Assembly (NCBI GenBank): GCA_956465555.1
Contig: OY101117.1
Span: 868,001 to 932,000, forward strand
Source of the DNA: Nitzschia sp. pyKryTriq1
Lineage: Eukaryota; Bacillariophyta; Bacillariophyceae; Bacillariales; Bacillariaceae
Reading direction: 5' to 3'
Length of the DNA stretch: 64,000 nucleotides
The notes under the pieces are model-generated. The model had not been told where the DNA came from and made no database searches. It was given only the letters and a program-made list of their open reading frames with translations. Below are positions 51,591 to 61,615 of this stretch, one piece after another. A program made the position numbers and the translations under genes. The first letter of the stretch is position 1, and each line of letters begins with the position of its first letter.

Positions 51591-52657
51591 TTCGCCAATG
51601 CTTTCAGTAGAAACATGGTTTTAGTTAAAACGTAAAAGTGTGAGATGGGGATATAGTAGTGCATTGAGATCACTTGTATCCAGTACTCCTACTAGTAGTG
51701 TTTAATTTACGGGACTACGAAGTCTAGCTAGATTATTCTTTCTATGGAAGCAAGCCTTTCGGCTTTGCTTCCCCTACTAGCTAGTGCATCTAGAAAATAC
51801 TTTCTTACTTTCTACGAGCTGCTCTACCAGTAGTAGGGCTCTTGGCCACCGGTAGGCTACTCTCTCTCTCTCTCACTATATATATATATATATATCATAT
51901 ATATATATAGCTTGCTAGTGAGTGGCCTTTGCAAAGTATTTGTCAAGAGAGGAACGAGAGCCCGACCCGGGGTCTGCCTCAGGTGTACTCCTGGTCTGCC
52001 TTATTGAGAACCCATGGCAAACCGCGTATCCGTGGGTCTTGCGTTCTCAATGGTCATACAGGAACTGTAGACTACTTTGGTAGTTTGGGCTTAGATAGAG
52101 TCCAAAGAGCGTATGTTTTTGAATTTACGACCAGCATCTATTGACTTCAACGAGGTTGGGGGGGTCCTGCCCCGCCATAGGTGTTGACATTCTCTGTTCG
52201 CGTTCTTGGTCATTGGGCTGGTCATTATTTTGCGCCTCAGGCATGGGAAAATCAACCCTAAATATATAATATATGCCCCTTCAGGGAACCATCTGAATGT
52301 CGTTCTTGGTTCGGCTAAGGAGTGCCCCTGTTGATTTGCAAGATACAAGCCACAAGAAGCTATCCATTCCGAGGATCTTATCTATTATTTATGCATAGTA
52401 GATTATGATCATTATTTTCGACGAAGGCTACTACCGTTAGTACATAGCACCGGTACTACCGGTACAGTACCAGCCGACTGGAGGCCTTTGTTGAAGCGTC
52501 CATACTACTAGAGTAGAAGTGCACAGTATGTCCCAGTATTCACACGAAACTTCATCCCAAATAATTCATCGCATCTCAGATATCCTTCCTTTCACATGGG
52601 CTGTTCATTTTCCCAATAGCGTACCCCTACGAACAAAATTTCAGAATATATTGCAAC
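51591..52657. other. Intergenic between the two phosphodiesterase genes
   Basis: It contains a CT-then-AT microsatellite at about 51861-51910, CTAGCTAG words at 51720-51800, and a GTAC/CCGG cluster at about 52445-52475. No gene is seen. Confidence 0.45.
51861..51910. repeat. CT/AT compound microsatellite
   Basis: CTCTCTCTCTCTC runs into a long alternating AT stretch ending at 51910. The AT part is self-complementary. Confidence 0.8.
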
Positions 52658-55168
52658 ATGAATCTTAATGGCCAGACTACGCAGCAATCTTTTCAATCGG
52701 AACTACGGAGACACGTTGTGCGGGCATCACGGATGTCGAGCCAAACCTGGTGTGAACTTGGTATCTCCGATGACTTGTACCCACACGCCGTTGCATCTTC
52801 CAGTATAGAGGTGACCGCGGAATGCGTAACTTCATTGTTACTTATTCGACTCGTCGTTCTGGCGACCCCAAGAAACGTGTTCAAAGATCAGTCTACATCA
52901 TCTATTTGTCAGACACTCTTAGAGCCGCGCTGCATTACTTCTCTGGTCCCGGTAGTAATTACCGAGAGTGTCATTCAAGAATTGAGAGCGTTTGTGCTAT
53001 CGATGTTGCGTGGCTACAACAATGTGCCATATCACAACTACAAACACGCATACCATGTCCTCTTATCTTCCAGTACACTTATGGATTTGATTTTACAAAA
53101 TAGTGCCCCCAGAAAGCCGGGAGGAATATCTACCGATACATCAACCCCATTTGAAGACGACGGCCTCATGCAACTAGCATTGCTATTTTCTGCTCTCATC
53201 CACGATACCGAGCACCAGGGTGTACCGAATGCCCAGTTGGTGAACGAAAATCACCCACTTGCATTACAATACAACGATCAATCTGTCGCAGAACAAAGAT
53301 CTTTGACCGTGGCCTTCTTGGAGCTTCTCCAGCCAGCCTATGATGGTTTACGGGGAGTCATGTTCCCGAATCCAAACAGTGGAGAAGAATACCGAAGATT
53401 CCGTGGAGCAGTCACCAGTTTGATTCTTGCTACTGATATATCAACGCCTGCGAGGGGCAGAGAAGTCCGTGAGAGGTGGGAAAGTGTCTTCAAGAGCGTA
53501 ACTGATGTGCCGCCAAATGCTAATCAAGACACGACCAAGACACGAAGTGGTTTGCCCGTGCTGCCTCCACCACGCGAGCATCCAACTCCAAGTCGGCGCA
53601 GACGAAAACTGTTGGCGAGTGCGAATGGCATTGTTCCCAGCATTGGCATACAAGACACGGAAAACAGCTGGATCGACTGCTGTCCCACACCTTCTACGCA
53701 CTTCCCTAGAAGTACAGCCGGAGTGTCCATGCACGACAGTTTAGCTTTCTGGTGGTTTTCACCCGAACAGCTGACAGAAGATGATGATGATGATTCTTCA
53801 GTGAAGACATTCTCGGAAGATGATACAAACGCTGCAGCATCTCTATTCAATCATGACATGACGAACCTGTTAGATGAGGTTGGAAAGAACGATCTTGATG
53901 CCAGTATTTCGATGTTTTCCGAACTTGATAGGAGTGCACTGGATGAATCGTCAGCTTTCTCCGACGACTACCCCCACGAGTCGAAAGCTTTTCAATTCAG
54001 CTGCTCCACGCTCAGCGATGATAGTTCTCACCCCCTGCTGACATCATCTAGAGTGTTCAGACCAAGGCGTTCCTTTTCGAATAAGAGCTCCGGAGGGCTT
54101 TCCAAAGGGAACCGAAAAGGGGAATCGTCGTCGGAGTACTGCGACATGAGCGCATCCGCCGGAAATGACAGCATCAGTTCCAAGCCACGAACTATTTTTG
54201 ATGCATTTACTGCATGCACGCCCAAACGCAGAGCGAGAAAAGCAGAGATTTTGGTGGATCACATTGAAGCGACAGTGAACATAGGCTCTTCCCATGTTGA
54301 CTCCGAATCCAGCTTACTTTCGGGAGGACTTACAGCCGACCTCACATGTACTGATGTCTCGTCGGCAAATAACACCCCTGTACCAGCAGGTTTCAATTCC
54401 TCCAATACCATTGAGTTTTCTGAGACAAATGATACCTGGGAGCACGAGAGCAACAACGATGATGATGAAGAAGTAGCGTTGAAGGGTGAAGTTGAAGAAG
54501 AAATGCCACCGAAAGTCGAAGTTATACGAGCACCGGACGAAGCTCCCGATGAAAAGATTCGGTCCTTGTCTTTGATCGAGCACATTCTTTTGGTAGCCGA
54601 TGTATCGCATACCATGCAGAGCTGGGATACCATGAACATGTTTGCGCTCCGGCTTTCCAAGGAAATCATGAAGTCGATCAAGAAGGGCAGGTCTGGTGGA
54701 ATGAAAGATGACCCCCTTGACGATTGGTATTCGAACCAATCTGCATTCTTACACGGGTATATTTTGCCTCTAGCCAAAAGATTGGAACAGACTGGAACAT
54801 TGCCACCTGCAGAACACAGCTGTTCGGATGGATTCTTATCAAGCCAGATTCAAAAGAATTTGGACCGGTGGCAAGAGAGCGGACACGATATCATAGCACT
54901 CTGGCGAAGGGAAAGGGAGAAACGCTCGAACAAGAGAGCGTTGAAAAGGCTCAAAAAGAAAAAGAACCAGAAAGATGCTATGGAGACTCCCACCATGCCC
55001 AAGAACAAGAAGATTCCTGCTGAACCGAAAAAATCCAGACGGGGGAAGAAGCACACCAAAGAACCAGAACATGTACAAACCGAACGTCCATCGATCCCCG
55101 CGACAAATACGCGGCCTTTTACTTTGTCGTCGGCCGAGGGTGGAGATCTTGACGGGAAAGTCCATTAG
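52658..55168 (+). CDS. Cyclic-nucleotide phosphodiesterase, class I, with very long insertion (PDE copy 2)
   Basis: The frame gives 836 aa from ATG at 52658. It is a paralogue of the preceding gene. Matching blocks are SSQTWCELGISDDLYPHAVA, NNVPYHNYKHAYHVLLSS, ALIHDTEHQGVPNAQL (H-D-x-x-H, about residue 180), LILATDISTP, then after the insertion ILLVADVSHTMQSWDTMNMF and WYSNQSAFLHGYILPLAKRL (invariant Gln). The insertion spans about 270-630 and is Ser/Asp-rich low complexity, much longer than in copy 1. The C-terminal about 90 residues are strongly basic (KRALKRLKKKKNQKDA), a possible nuclear signal that copy 1 lacks. The last active-site segment keeps Asp but has T in place of the usual Asn after A-D-x-x-x. 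Its end is 87 bp from the convergent methyltransferase. Confidence 0.88.
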   Translation: MNLNGQTTQQSFQSELRRHVVRASRMSSQTWCELGISDDLYPHAVASSSIEVTAECVTSLLLIRLVVLATPRNVFKDQSTSSICQTLLEPRCITSLVPVVITESVIQELRAFVLSMLRGYNNVPYHNYKHAYHVLLSSSTLMDLILQNSAPRKPGGISTDTSTPFEDDGLMQLALLFSALIHDTEHQGVPNAQLVNENHPLALQYNDQSVAEQRSLTVAFLELLQPAYDGLRGVMFPNPNSGEEYRRFRGAVTSLILATDISTPARGREVRERWESVFKSVTDVPPNANQDTTKTRSGLPVLPPPREHPTPSRRRRKLLASANGIVPSIGIQDTENSWIDCCPTPSTHFPRSTAGVSMHDSLAFWWFSPEQLTEDDDDDSSVKTFSEDDTNAAASLFNHDMTNLLDEVGKNDLDASISMFSELDRSALDESSAFSDDYPHESKAFQFSCSTLSDDSSHPLLTSSRVFRPRRSFSNKSSGGLSKGNRKGESSSEYCDMSASAGNDSISSKPRTIFDAFTACTPKRRARKAEILVDHIEATVNIGSSHVDSESSLLSGGLTADLTCTDVSSANNTPVPAGFNSSNTIEFSETNDTWEHESNNDDDEEVALKGEVEEEMPPKVEVIRAPDEAPDEKIRSLSLIEHILLVADVSHTMQSWDTMNMFALRLSKEIMKSIKKGRSGGMKDDPLDDWYSNQSAFLHGYILPLAKRLEQTGTLPPAEHSCSDGFLSSQIQKNLDRWQESGHDIIALWRREREKRSNKRALKRLKKKKNQKDAMETPTMPKNKKIPAEPKKSRRGKKHTKEPEHVQTERPSIPATNTRPFTLSSAEGGDLDGKVH

Positions 55169-55255
55169 TCCCAAGCACGCAGGGAACCCGGTAGGTGGGG
55201 CGATCAATGAAAGATAGTAACCGGTAGATTCATGATTCTTTTGCATACCCACTTT

Positions 55256-56626
55256 CTACCGCCTTGTTTTTTGTTGGTGCACAATTCGTTCACAATCCTC
55301 TCTCGTCAATTCCCTCAGCTTCTTGACTACCAAGATCTTGGGACAATGTAGGTCCACATCGTACACGCCTGGGTATTTCTCTCGGGCTTGGGCCTCCTGG
55401 TCGCTCAGGACAGTATGAGTCCACCATTCGAGGTTCACAAGGCCAGTAGTGACGTCCTTGGTGGTGGTCAACAACACATCATAGAAGTTATCTAAAGAGT
55501 CTCCTCGCGTCGGCTGACAAAAAATTGCCACCCCTCCGACTCTCAATGATCGCAGAGTTGTGATAGCTAGTGCGGCATGAAATTCCTGAAAATGAGTACA
55601 GTCTGACACCAGCACCACATCGTAATAAGAATAAAGTTGCGAGGAAGAGACCGATGGTTCCAGATCGGCGGTCCAAAGGAGGAGTTGTTCGGATACATCC
55701 AAGGCATGGTAAGGGTGTTTATTGTCTTTGCAAGTCGAAAGCTTTGTCAGCATCTGATTGATCCGGTTGTTGAGGACACCGTCGGGATGACCATCTGTGA
55801 GCATCACTTGAACCTCTGATTGACAACCATTATGCTCTTGTTGGACTAAGCGTAGCCCTAGTGCGATAGCAGCTATCCCAGCCATTCCTGTGCCCAGTTC
55901 TAGAATACGCCTCGGCGAGGCTTGGCGAAGGGCACGAAAGTCGTTGTAGTGATGATACAACAGGTGGGCAAGAGTGCGCTCGCTATCCCAGACACAAACG
56001 TTGCCGGTATTGTCTACTCCCGTTTTTCGATGGCTAACGAGATCGTTCAAAGATAATCGGCGGCTTCCTTCTTGAGGCTCCCTTGTCCAAATACTGCAAC
56101 GTGAATCCAAGGCATATTCGTAGACCGTGTACGTTGTGGTCGAAGATTTTTCTTGCACCAGCAGTGTCACCACGTTCGGATTCTTGTCCTCCACTACCAG
56201 CAACGAAACAACATGGTTGCACATCTCGTTGAGACTTTCGAACCAAGTTTTGTGCGGCGGACAATCGAGAATATCGACGCACTGTCCCTTTGGATAGACA
56301 GCCGCCACTCCCAGGCAGGCGACACTCAGTCGACTTTGATTCTCGTGTGTCGATTGTTTGGCGTCCCATCGGAGCAGTTTCAGCTGGGAAGTAATTTCAG
56401 ATCCAGTACAATTGGCAGGGCGTCTCTCTAGCAATTGATAGCCAGGAAAGCGATGGATACTGTGCTGCCGCGAGTTGGCAGCCGACGACTGATGAGCCTT
56501 CTGCAGCAAGGCATTTCGGAGGATCGACCAACGAGCCTTGGCCCGATCCTTTGTACCGCTAAACTTGCTATCACTGCTACGAGTTGTAGCGGGCGGGGTG
56601 TTCTCCCCGTTCCCTGGCAGTGCCAT
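55256..56626 (-). CDS. Calmodulin-lysine N-methyltransferase-like (METTL/FAM86 superfamily)
   Basis: The frame gives 456 aa from ATG at 56626. After a polar N-terminus of about 180 residues, the class I methyltransferase fold shows NVCVWDSERTLAHLLYHHY (the VW-x-x-E-x-x-L-x-x-Y start), RRILELGTGMAGIAAIALGL (AdoMet motif I), VMLTDGHPDGVLNNRINQM (motif II Asp) and YDVVLVSDCTHFQEFHAAL (motif IV). The D-G-x-x-x-V-L-N-N and S-D-C-T arrangement suits the calmodulin-lysine methyltransferase branch. The alternative is another member of methyltransferase family 16. It is likely cytosolic. It lies tail-to-tail with PDE copy 2. Confidence 0.78.
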   Translation of the reverse strand: MALPGNGENTPPATTRSSDSKFSGTKDRAKARWSILRNALLQKAHQSSAANSRQHSIHRFPGYQLLERRPANCTGSEITSQLKLLRWDAKQSTHENQSRLSVACLGVAAVYPKGQCVDILDCPPHKTWFESLNEMCNHVVSLLVVEDKNPNVVTLLVQEKSSTTTYTVYEYALDSRCSIWTREPQEGSRRLSLNDLVSHRKTGVDNTGNVCVWDSERTLAHLLYHHYNDFRALRQASPRRILELGTGMAGIAAIALGLRLVQQEHNGCQSEVQVMLTDGHPDGVLNNRINQMLTKLSTCKDNKHPYHALDVSEQLLLWTADLEPSVSSSQLYSYYDVVLVSDCTHFQEFHAALAITTLRSLRVGGVAIFCQPTRGDSLDNFYDVLLTTTKDVTTGLVNLEWWTHTVLSDQEAQAREKYPGVYDVDLHCPKILVVKKLRELTREDCERIVHQQKTRR

Positions 56627-57162
56627 TTCCGTTGTATTTGCTATGCTATAATAGCTGCTTCAACTGAGATGGGGTACAACCACTTGTGGTGCTTTGACAT
56701 GTGGCGCCCGTCATGCCATTGTCATTGTTCATGGTACATACAGGAATCAACAGATTTCGAAAATATGGATTGACTCAGTCGACTGAGAAAGACTTTCTTC
56801 CGACCTCGAATATGGACCTCTCAACCGCATGATGTCTCTGGAACAAAACGACCAGCGGCATGCCTTACGCTGGAAAGAAAAATGGCATCATCACCATGAA
56901 AAAAATTATCAACAAGACCACCCTTCTCCGGGCCCCATCTCATCATCATAACCGAGGGCGTCGAGGATCGATGAGAGTGTGCGTGATGAACCGCTCATTC
57001 TTGAAGCCGAATTGAGACAGATTTCGGTTATCTCACCGACACCTGGCCGTCGTGGCAACGAGGATGAAAATAGGAATAATGATAATAATTGTCACTAACA
57101 AAATGACCTACACGTCGAAATGGGTGCTCAAACTAAACTAATAGAAATTACCGTTTGGAAAC
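56627..57162. other. Intergenic
   Basis: Nothing is recognised. It is upstream of the methyltransferase and downstream of the small plastid gene. Confidence 0.35.
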
Positions 57163-57641
57163 TTAGTTTCTGCATCCAGGGCATCCAGGCTTGTCACCGG
57201 GCTTGGGGTTGGCGGCACGCTCCTCGGCTTGAGCACGCTCTGCCATCATGATGGCGAAGCTGACGTCTCCACGAAGAGGGTCCTTGTATCGACCCTCACC
57301 GGGGTAGAATCCGGAGCAATCGGGCGAGTTTCCATCCCAAGTCTCGAAGGGGTTGAAGTTGTTGACAGTGCGCGGCGAGTTGGGGTCCCACTTGTTGTAG
57401 ACACCCACCTTGGCGTCGTTGTCCCTAATGGTTTAGAAATCAAGAAAAATGGTGTCAGCCGACAAATTGTTGGTCGAAAATAATTTATTGATATCGTGTC
57501 CACTAAGAAGCTGACTTACCAAAGTTTTCCATCCATCTGACCGTATTCCATGAAAAGTTGGGTTCCGACAGTGCGGGGGACCTGGACAGGGGCGAAGGCC
57601 GAAGCGGCAGCAATGGTAAGGGCAATAATAACGGACTTCAT
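57163..57641 (-). CDS. Small plastid-targeted protein with ASAFAP motif, 2 coding exons
   Basis: The coding exons are 57641-57520 and 57424-57163. The 95-nt intron has GTAAGT and CATTAG ends, joining DGKLW to DNDAKVGVYNKWD. The product is 127 aa. It begins MKSVIIALTIAAASAFAPVQ, a textbook diatom bipartite plastid signal cut before FAP. The mature part (about 110 aa) has conserved-looking blocks NNFNPFETWDGNSPDCSG, YPGEGRYKDPLRGDVSFAIM and a C-terminal PGDKPGCPGC. No membrane helix is seen in it. Similar small ASAFAP proteins exist in other diatoms, but I do not know the function. A stroma-side photosystem-associated role is only a guess. A further intron lies in the 5' UTR (see next entry). 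Confidence 0.75.
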
Positions 57642-57817
57642 CTGCGGGTGACCGTCGAAAAGAAAAACAATGGTGAGAAATGTTTTGAGCTGTGAAAATA
57701 ATGCGGTTGACGACATGTCCATCCCAGATAGATTCGGGAGGCATTGCCAGGCGATCACCCCCACAGAGGAGACTGATAAGGAAAGGAATATCCAAACAAT
57801 CGTCATGCTACACATAC
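57642..57817 (-). promoter_or_regulatory. 5'-UTR intron ending directly at the ATG
   Basis: On the minus strand the leader AAAAGAAAAG is followed by donor GTATGT (57817-57812). The acceptor ACCCGCAG (ending 57642) abuts the ATG at 57641. The segment has a pyrimidine-rich run before the acceptor (TTTTTCTTTTTCG). The predicted intron is 176 nt, the longest in the window. UTR introns next to the ATG often raise expression. Confidence 0.6.
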
Positions 57818-58932
57818 CTTTTCTTTTAAAGTGGTGGAGGAAATTGTGACCTACTCGTCCAAAAAGATTTCAACGACCTGCCGACACCTTTTTTCGAATG
57901 AAGTACGTGGTTTCAGTTCAGACGTCGCCCCGACCAAGTACGTGTGGGGTATCTTTTTCGAACGTAGCTCTACGTAGATTTGTACTGGGATTCGCTATCG
58001 CGAGCAGCTGCCAAGGCGCGCCACGCAGAAGATTTTCGTCTGGTGCCAACGGTTCGGTTAAAGACGTGACTCGAGGTATCGACGTTCAAAATAGTACAAC
58101 TTCTACACAATTCGTGACTTAATTTCTCAGGGTCCATCTGCACCACGCAAGCGAGAAAGATCCACAGACATTCTGTTCTTCACGAGTACAAGTACGCACG
58201 AGGTTGATCTTGGCATCAAAAGTTCAGTTTATTAGTGCGGCATCTCGCTTGTTCTACTGATAAGAGTGCTGCTCGTAGTACAGTAGAATTTGAAAAGAGC
58301 TCATTTTTCCTGGCTACCGTGTGGTACTAGTAGTGGCGACAAAAGAGGGATTGCAAGTACAGCTGTGATGACGCCCGACAAGTGATTGACAAATACCATG
58401 AAGAATTTTCTCGTGAGACCCGTGCGTGATGGCCTGTTACGATATATTTATGAGGATGCTATCCGGGGTAAGATCTAAGCTCAGTCACGCTCATCGCTCT
58501 ACAGAGATACGAAGTAGTCTACTAAAGCGACACCCCAGTACTCAAGAGAAAAAAACGTAATAGAAGAGTTTATGCCCGAAGTAACTTGGGATATGATAAT
58601 CGACTCGATCGGTCCGTGGTGGACTAGTTGGTAGAGCGGCAAGAGGTAGCACAGCGCGGCCGCTCTCGTTGATCAACAAATAATAGAACAGAGGATTGCT
58701 CGAAGCATCTTTAGTGCTCAGTCATTCTTGTGAGTGTGCAAAGTGCATGCCGACAACTCGTGATATTATTTCAGTACGAAGTAAATTTGTACAGATGGGC
58801 AGCAATTTACCTTTCGATGGTCAAAAGTGATGTATGGCTCCAGACACCCACTCTGTGAAAGGATCACCGTTCCACAAGGCCAAAAACGACAATCGGCGCA
58901 CTTTGTGTATTTCAGCACGTGGAACCTCTCTT
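57818..58932. other. Intergenic, 1.1 kb
   Basis: It has scattered GTAC words (58190-58300) and a tRNA A-box-like stretch at about 58620-58642 without a matching B box. No gene is supported. Confidence 0.4.
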
Positions 58933-60075
58933 TCAAAATGGCATGCAAAATCGACCCGCCTGTATGCAAGGCCATGGACAAAGGTGACTGTTGATGATTG
59001 GATCGTCCTCGGGCCACGAGAGTTGGGTTGTAGAGTCGGTCCACCTGGTGATAGATTCGAACAGATCTCTATGAAAGCGATGGTCAGCATCCATGGGCCC
59101 TTCTAGAATTGGATCCGTGTGGCTCCATCCCTTGTACAACTTAAGAACCACAGGATTGTCGTCACGAAGTATCTTGTTCAATTCGTTCGCAAATTGAACT
59201 GCCCCAACACTTGGGGCCGTCTTGTCAGCTGTTCCATGATAGATGCAAATGGGAGGTAGATGGTCGTCTAGTTTTCGATTTTCGCGTTGACACTCGAGGG
59301 TCAGTAGATATGGATCAAATCCTTCCTTTTTGCCACCAAATATTCGATCGACTAGATCTCGTCCGAGTCCATGTTTCAAAAAAGTTTCTTGCATCGCTTG
59401 AAGATTGTACGGCGCTGACAAAGATAGGAAACCTTTGATCGTTGTGGGCGACCACGTTAGGTCGATGCCAGTTTTCTTCACCTCTCCTTGCCTCAATTCA
59501 CCGGAGTCATCATTTGTGATCTCAGCTTGATCCTTTTCTAATTGCAATCTCATTGCCATGCGTAGAAGTGCAGTACACACAACATGGCCACCAGCTGATT
59601 GTCCAGCCAGGACCACTTTCTCTGGATCTCCCCCATATGCGGCAATATTCCTCAGGGTCCACTCGACCGATAACTCGACATCCTCAACCATGGATGGAAC
59701 CGACGCCCAAGGATAGTTCCTCATATCAGGAATAACGACCACAATTCCCGCTGCCGTCAACGCGCGTGCCAACAGGGCTCCCCACATTTTGTACCCAATG
59801 ATCCAAGCTCCGCCGGTGAAGAATATCAAGACAGGAGCCCCGAGAAGCTCTCTAGACTCATCCTGCGCTGAAAAAGGTTTTACAGAATACACATCCAAGG
59901 TTTGTCGGCAAGAATGGCTTCCGAATGGAACGGAAGTGCGATGGGCTGCGACAAAATAATACCAAGCAAATCGAACGAAGCCGGGCGCCAAGCAGACCAC
60001 AAAGCAGGTTAATCGAATGCCATCCCAAAATAGTAATGGAAAGGTCCAGCATAGAAATGGTAGAGTTGATTCCAT
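58933..60075 (-). CDS. Isoprenylcysteine methylesterase-like alpha/beta hydrolase
   Basis: The frame gives 380 aa from ATG at 60075. Two hydrophobic stretches at residues about 5-45 would fix it to the ER membrane. The hydrolase has FFTGGAWIIGYKMWGALLAR (oxyanion HG-like GG-x-W), VVIPDMRNYPWASVPSMVED, the elbow LAGQSAGGHVV (nucleophile Ser at about residue 160), a late ICIYHGTADKTAP (Asp) and WSHTDPILEGPM (His). The PDMRNYPW...M-x-x-D-V and GQSAGGH combination is characteristic of plant isoprenylcysteine methylesterases, which remove the methyl ester from prenylated proteins. A polar insertion lies between elbow and Asp. Related esterases or lipases cannot be excluded. Confidence 0.82.
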   Translation of the reverse strand: MESTLPFLCWTFPLLFWDGIRLTCFVVCLAPGFVRFAWYYFVAAHRTSVPFGSHSCRQTLDVYSVKPFSAQDESRELLGAPVLIFFTGGAWIIGYKMWGALLARALTAAGIVVVIPDMRNYPWASVPSMVEDVELSVEWTLRNIAAYGGDPEKVVLAGQSAGGHVVCTALLRMAMRLQLEKDQAEITNDDSGELRQGEVKKTGIDLTWSPTTIKGFLSLSAPYNLQAMQETFLKHGLGRDLVDRIFGGKKEGFDPYLLTLECQRENRKLDDHLPPICIYHGTADKTAPSVGAVQFANELNKILRDDNPVVLKLYKGWSHTDPILEGPMDADHRFHRDLFESITRWTDSTTQLSWPEDDPIINSHLCPWPCIQAGRFCMPF

Positions 60076-60751
60076 TTTCCTCTCGAGACACTTCCTCTAA
60101 AACTGACGTCTTCAACAAAAGAAAGGTCAAACGCATCTCCCTCGTTGCGGTCGCGGGTCGCGGAGCCATTCGTGTACAGTACAATATGTCGGCTGGGTCG
60201 TGGAACGAACCGGGAAGCGGGGCTCCATCGCGGACGGATCCTACCGGTACCAGTACACTACCGGTACAGTATGACCCACCGATGCATTGATTGGTTGATG
60301 ATTCACCCGACTGCTGTGCTTGATCGATTGTGTCGATTGTGATGATTGATCATGACTGTTGTATGTACAGTACCAGTACTTGTACTGCTGTGGGGTCCCT
60401 ACCGGTAGTGAAACAACCTACACACAACGCACCCTGTCCGATATCTCCATTAAAACCTAGAACAAGAGTCAGTTGTTCAATGAAACGTCCAAGTAAATGC
60501 TTTTGCTCATCAGTTATCGTGCTGCCTCCAGTCGAAGTTCATAGGTTGGTTCCCCGACTAGATCATACTTTCTCTCAAAGTTGGTCCATGCTACCGTCAC
60601 ATTTGTACGGTGTAGTGGACCTTGTTGGGCCGAGTTTAAATAGACGAATGCGGGATTTATTAGAAAGATCTACCTTTTGCAAGAATGATTTTTTTGGATC
60701 GCTGAACTTTCGTCCAGCGATCTCCAAAAGTTCATCAGTATTCCACTTCTG
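60076..60751. other. Intergenic with GTAC words and an unassigned reading frame
   Basis: It holds GTAC/CCGG words (60175-60195, 60240-60275, 60360-60400). On the minus strand, 60841-60575 is open and begins at a site inside the first copy of the 252-bp repeat (DVSLKVQLPKYQKLDLGYYQKW...). A second minus frame at about 60539-60620 reads VAWTNFERKYDLVGEPTYELRLEAAR before a stop; I give it here only as a signature, in two parts: VAWTNFERKYDLV and GEPTYELRLEAAR. They might be exons of one gene, but no splice pair fitted, so no gene is called. Confidence 0.35.
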
Positions 60752-61336
60752 ATAGTAGCCAAGATCCAATTTTTGGTACTTAGGCAGTTGAACTTTCAAT
60801 GATACATCCATGCATGAGGATGTATCAATGCCGCTTGACATTCAATTAGGTCTCAAAATTCATCCTGTGGCAGTTCCAATAACCAAACTGCCATTGAAAT
60901 ATTCATTATCCGAAACGATAGTTTTTGTTCACGAGTCGCGAGTCCCTACCTCTAGGGATCCCGACTCGCGGACAAACGGACAAAGGTCAGACACACATCG
61001 ACTCTCCCTTTCATTCGCAGGCAAGAGAAGATCCAAAAAAAAGAACAAAACATTCACAGACTGCGCGCGCGTCGCAGCAACACAATAGTAGCCAAGATCC
61101 AATTTTTGGTACTTAGGCAGTTGAACTTTCAATGATACATCCATGCATGAGGATGTATCAATGCCGCTTGACATTCAATTAGGTCTCAAAATTCATCCTG
61201 TGGCAGTTCCAATAACCAAACTGCCATTGAAATATTCATTATCCGAAACGATAGTTTTTGTTCACGAGTCGCGAGTCCCTACCTCTAGGGATCCCGACTC
61301 GCGGACAAACGGACAAAGGTCAGACACACATCGACT
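60752..61336. repeat. 252-bp direct repeat, 333-bp offset, with internal hairpins
   Basis: Positions 60752-61003 and 61085-61336 appear identical base for base, separated by 81 bp. Each copy holds two inverted repeats. One is GATACATCC...GGATGTATC (9-bp arms around ATGCATGA). The other is a near-perfect stem CGAGTCGCGAGTCCCTA...TAGGGATCCCGACTCG. The identity implies a recent duplication. The first copy begins inside an open minus-strand frame and the second truncates that frame, so the copy at 61085 is probably the derived one. Confidence 0.85.
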
Positions 61337-61615
61337 AAACTCCGAACTTCGATGTTTCAAAAAGTATGTAGTCCGGACCGGGCCTGCCTACAGTAAGAAG
61401 ATGGCACTTGACACCGACCCAACAAAACGCACCACTGCGCGCCGTGATTCGTGATGCCAAAGCGACTTTCTGTGTTCTTGTTCGTTACCAGCTGCCATGG
61501 TTGTCCTTTGGATGACAACGACGATAGCTAGCTGGTGAAGGCGACCCTTGGCAACACTCTTTGACCATAACCAACAAATTAGCTCCCGAGACCAATAAAG
61601 CAACATTGTCTAGAA

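Noticed and set aside
58612-58680. tRNA-like stretch (TGGACTAGTTGGTAGAGC)
   Set aside because: It resembles an A box, but no B box of the GGTTCGANNCC type and no acceptor stem follow within range.
60929-61174. Minus-strand frame starting like the one at 60841
   Set aside because: It only exists because the second copy of the 252-bp repeat runs into unrelated spacer sequence.
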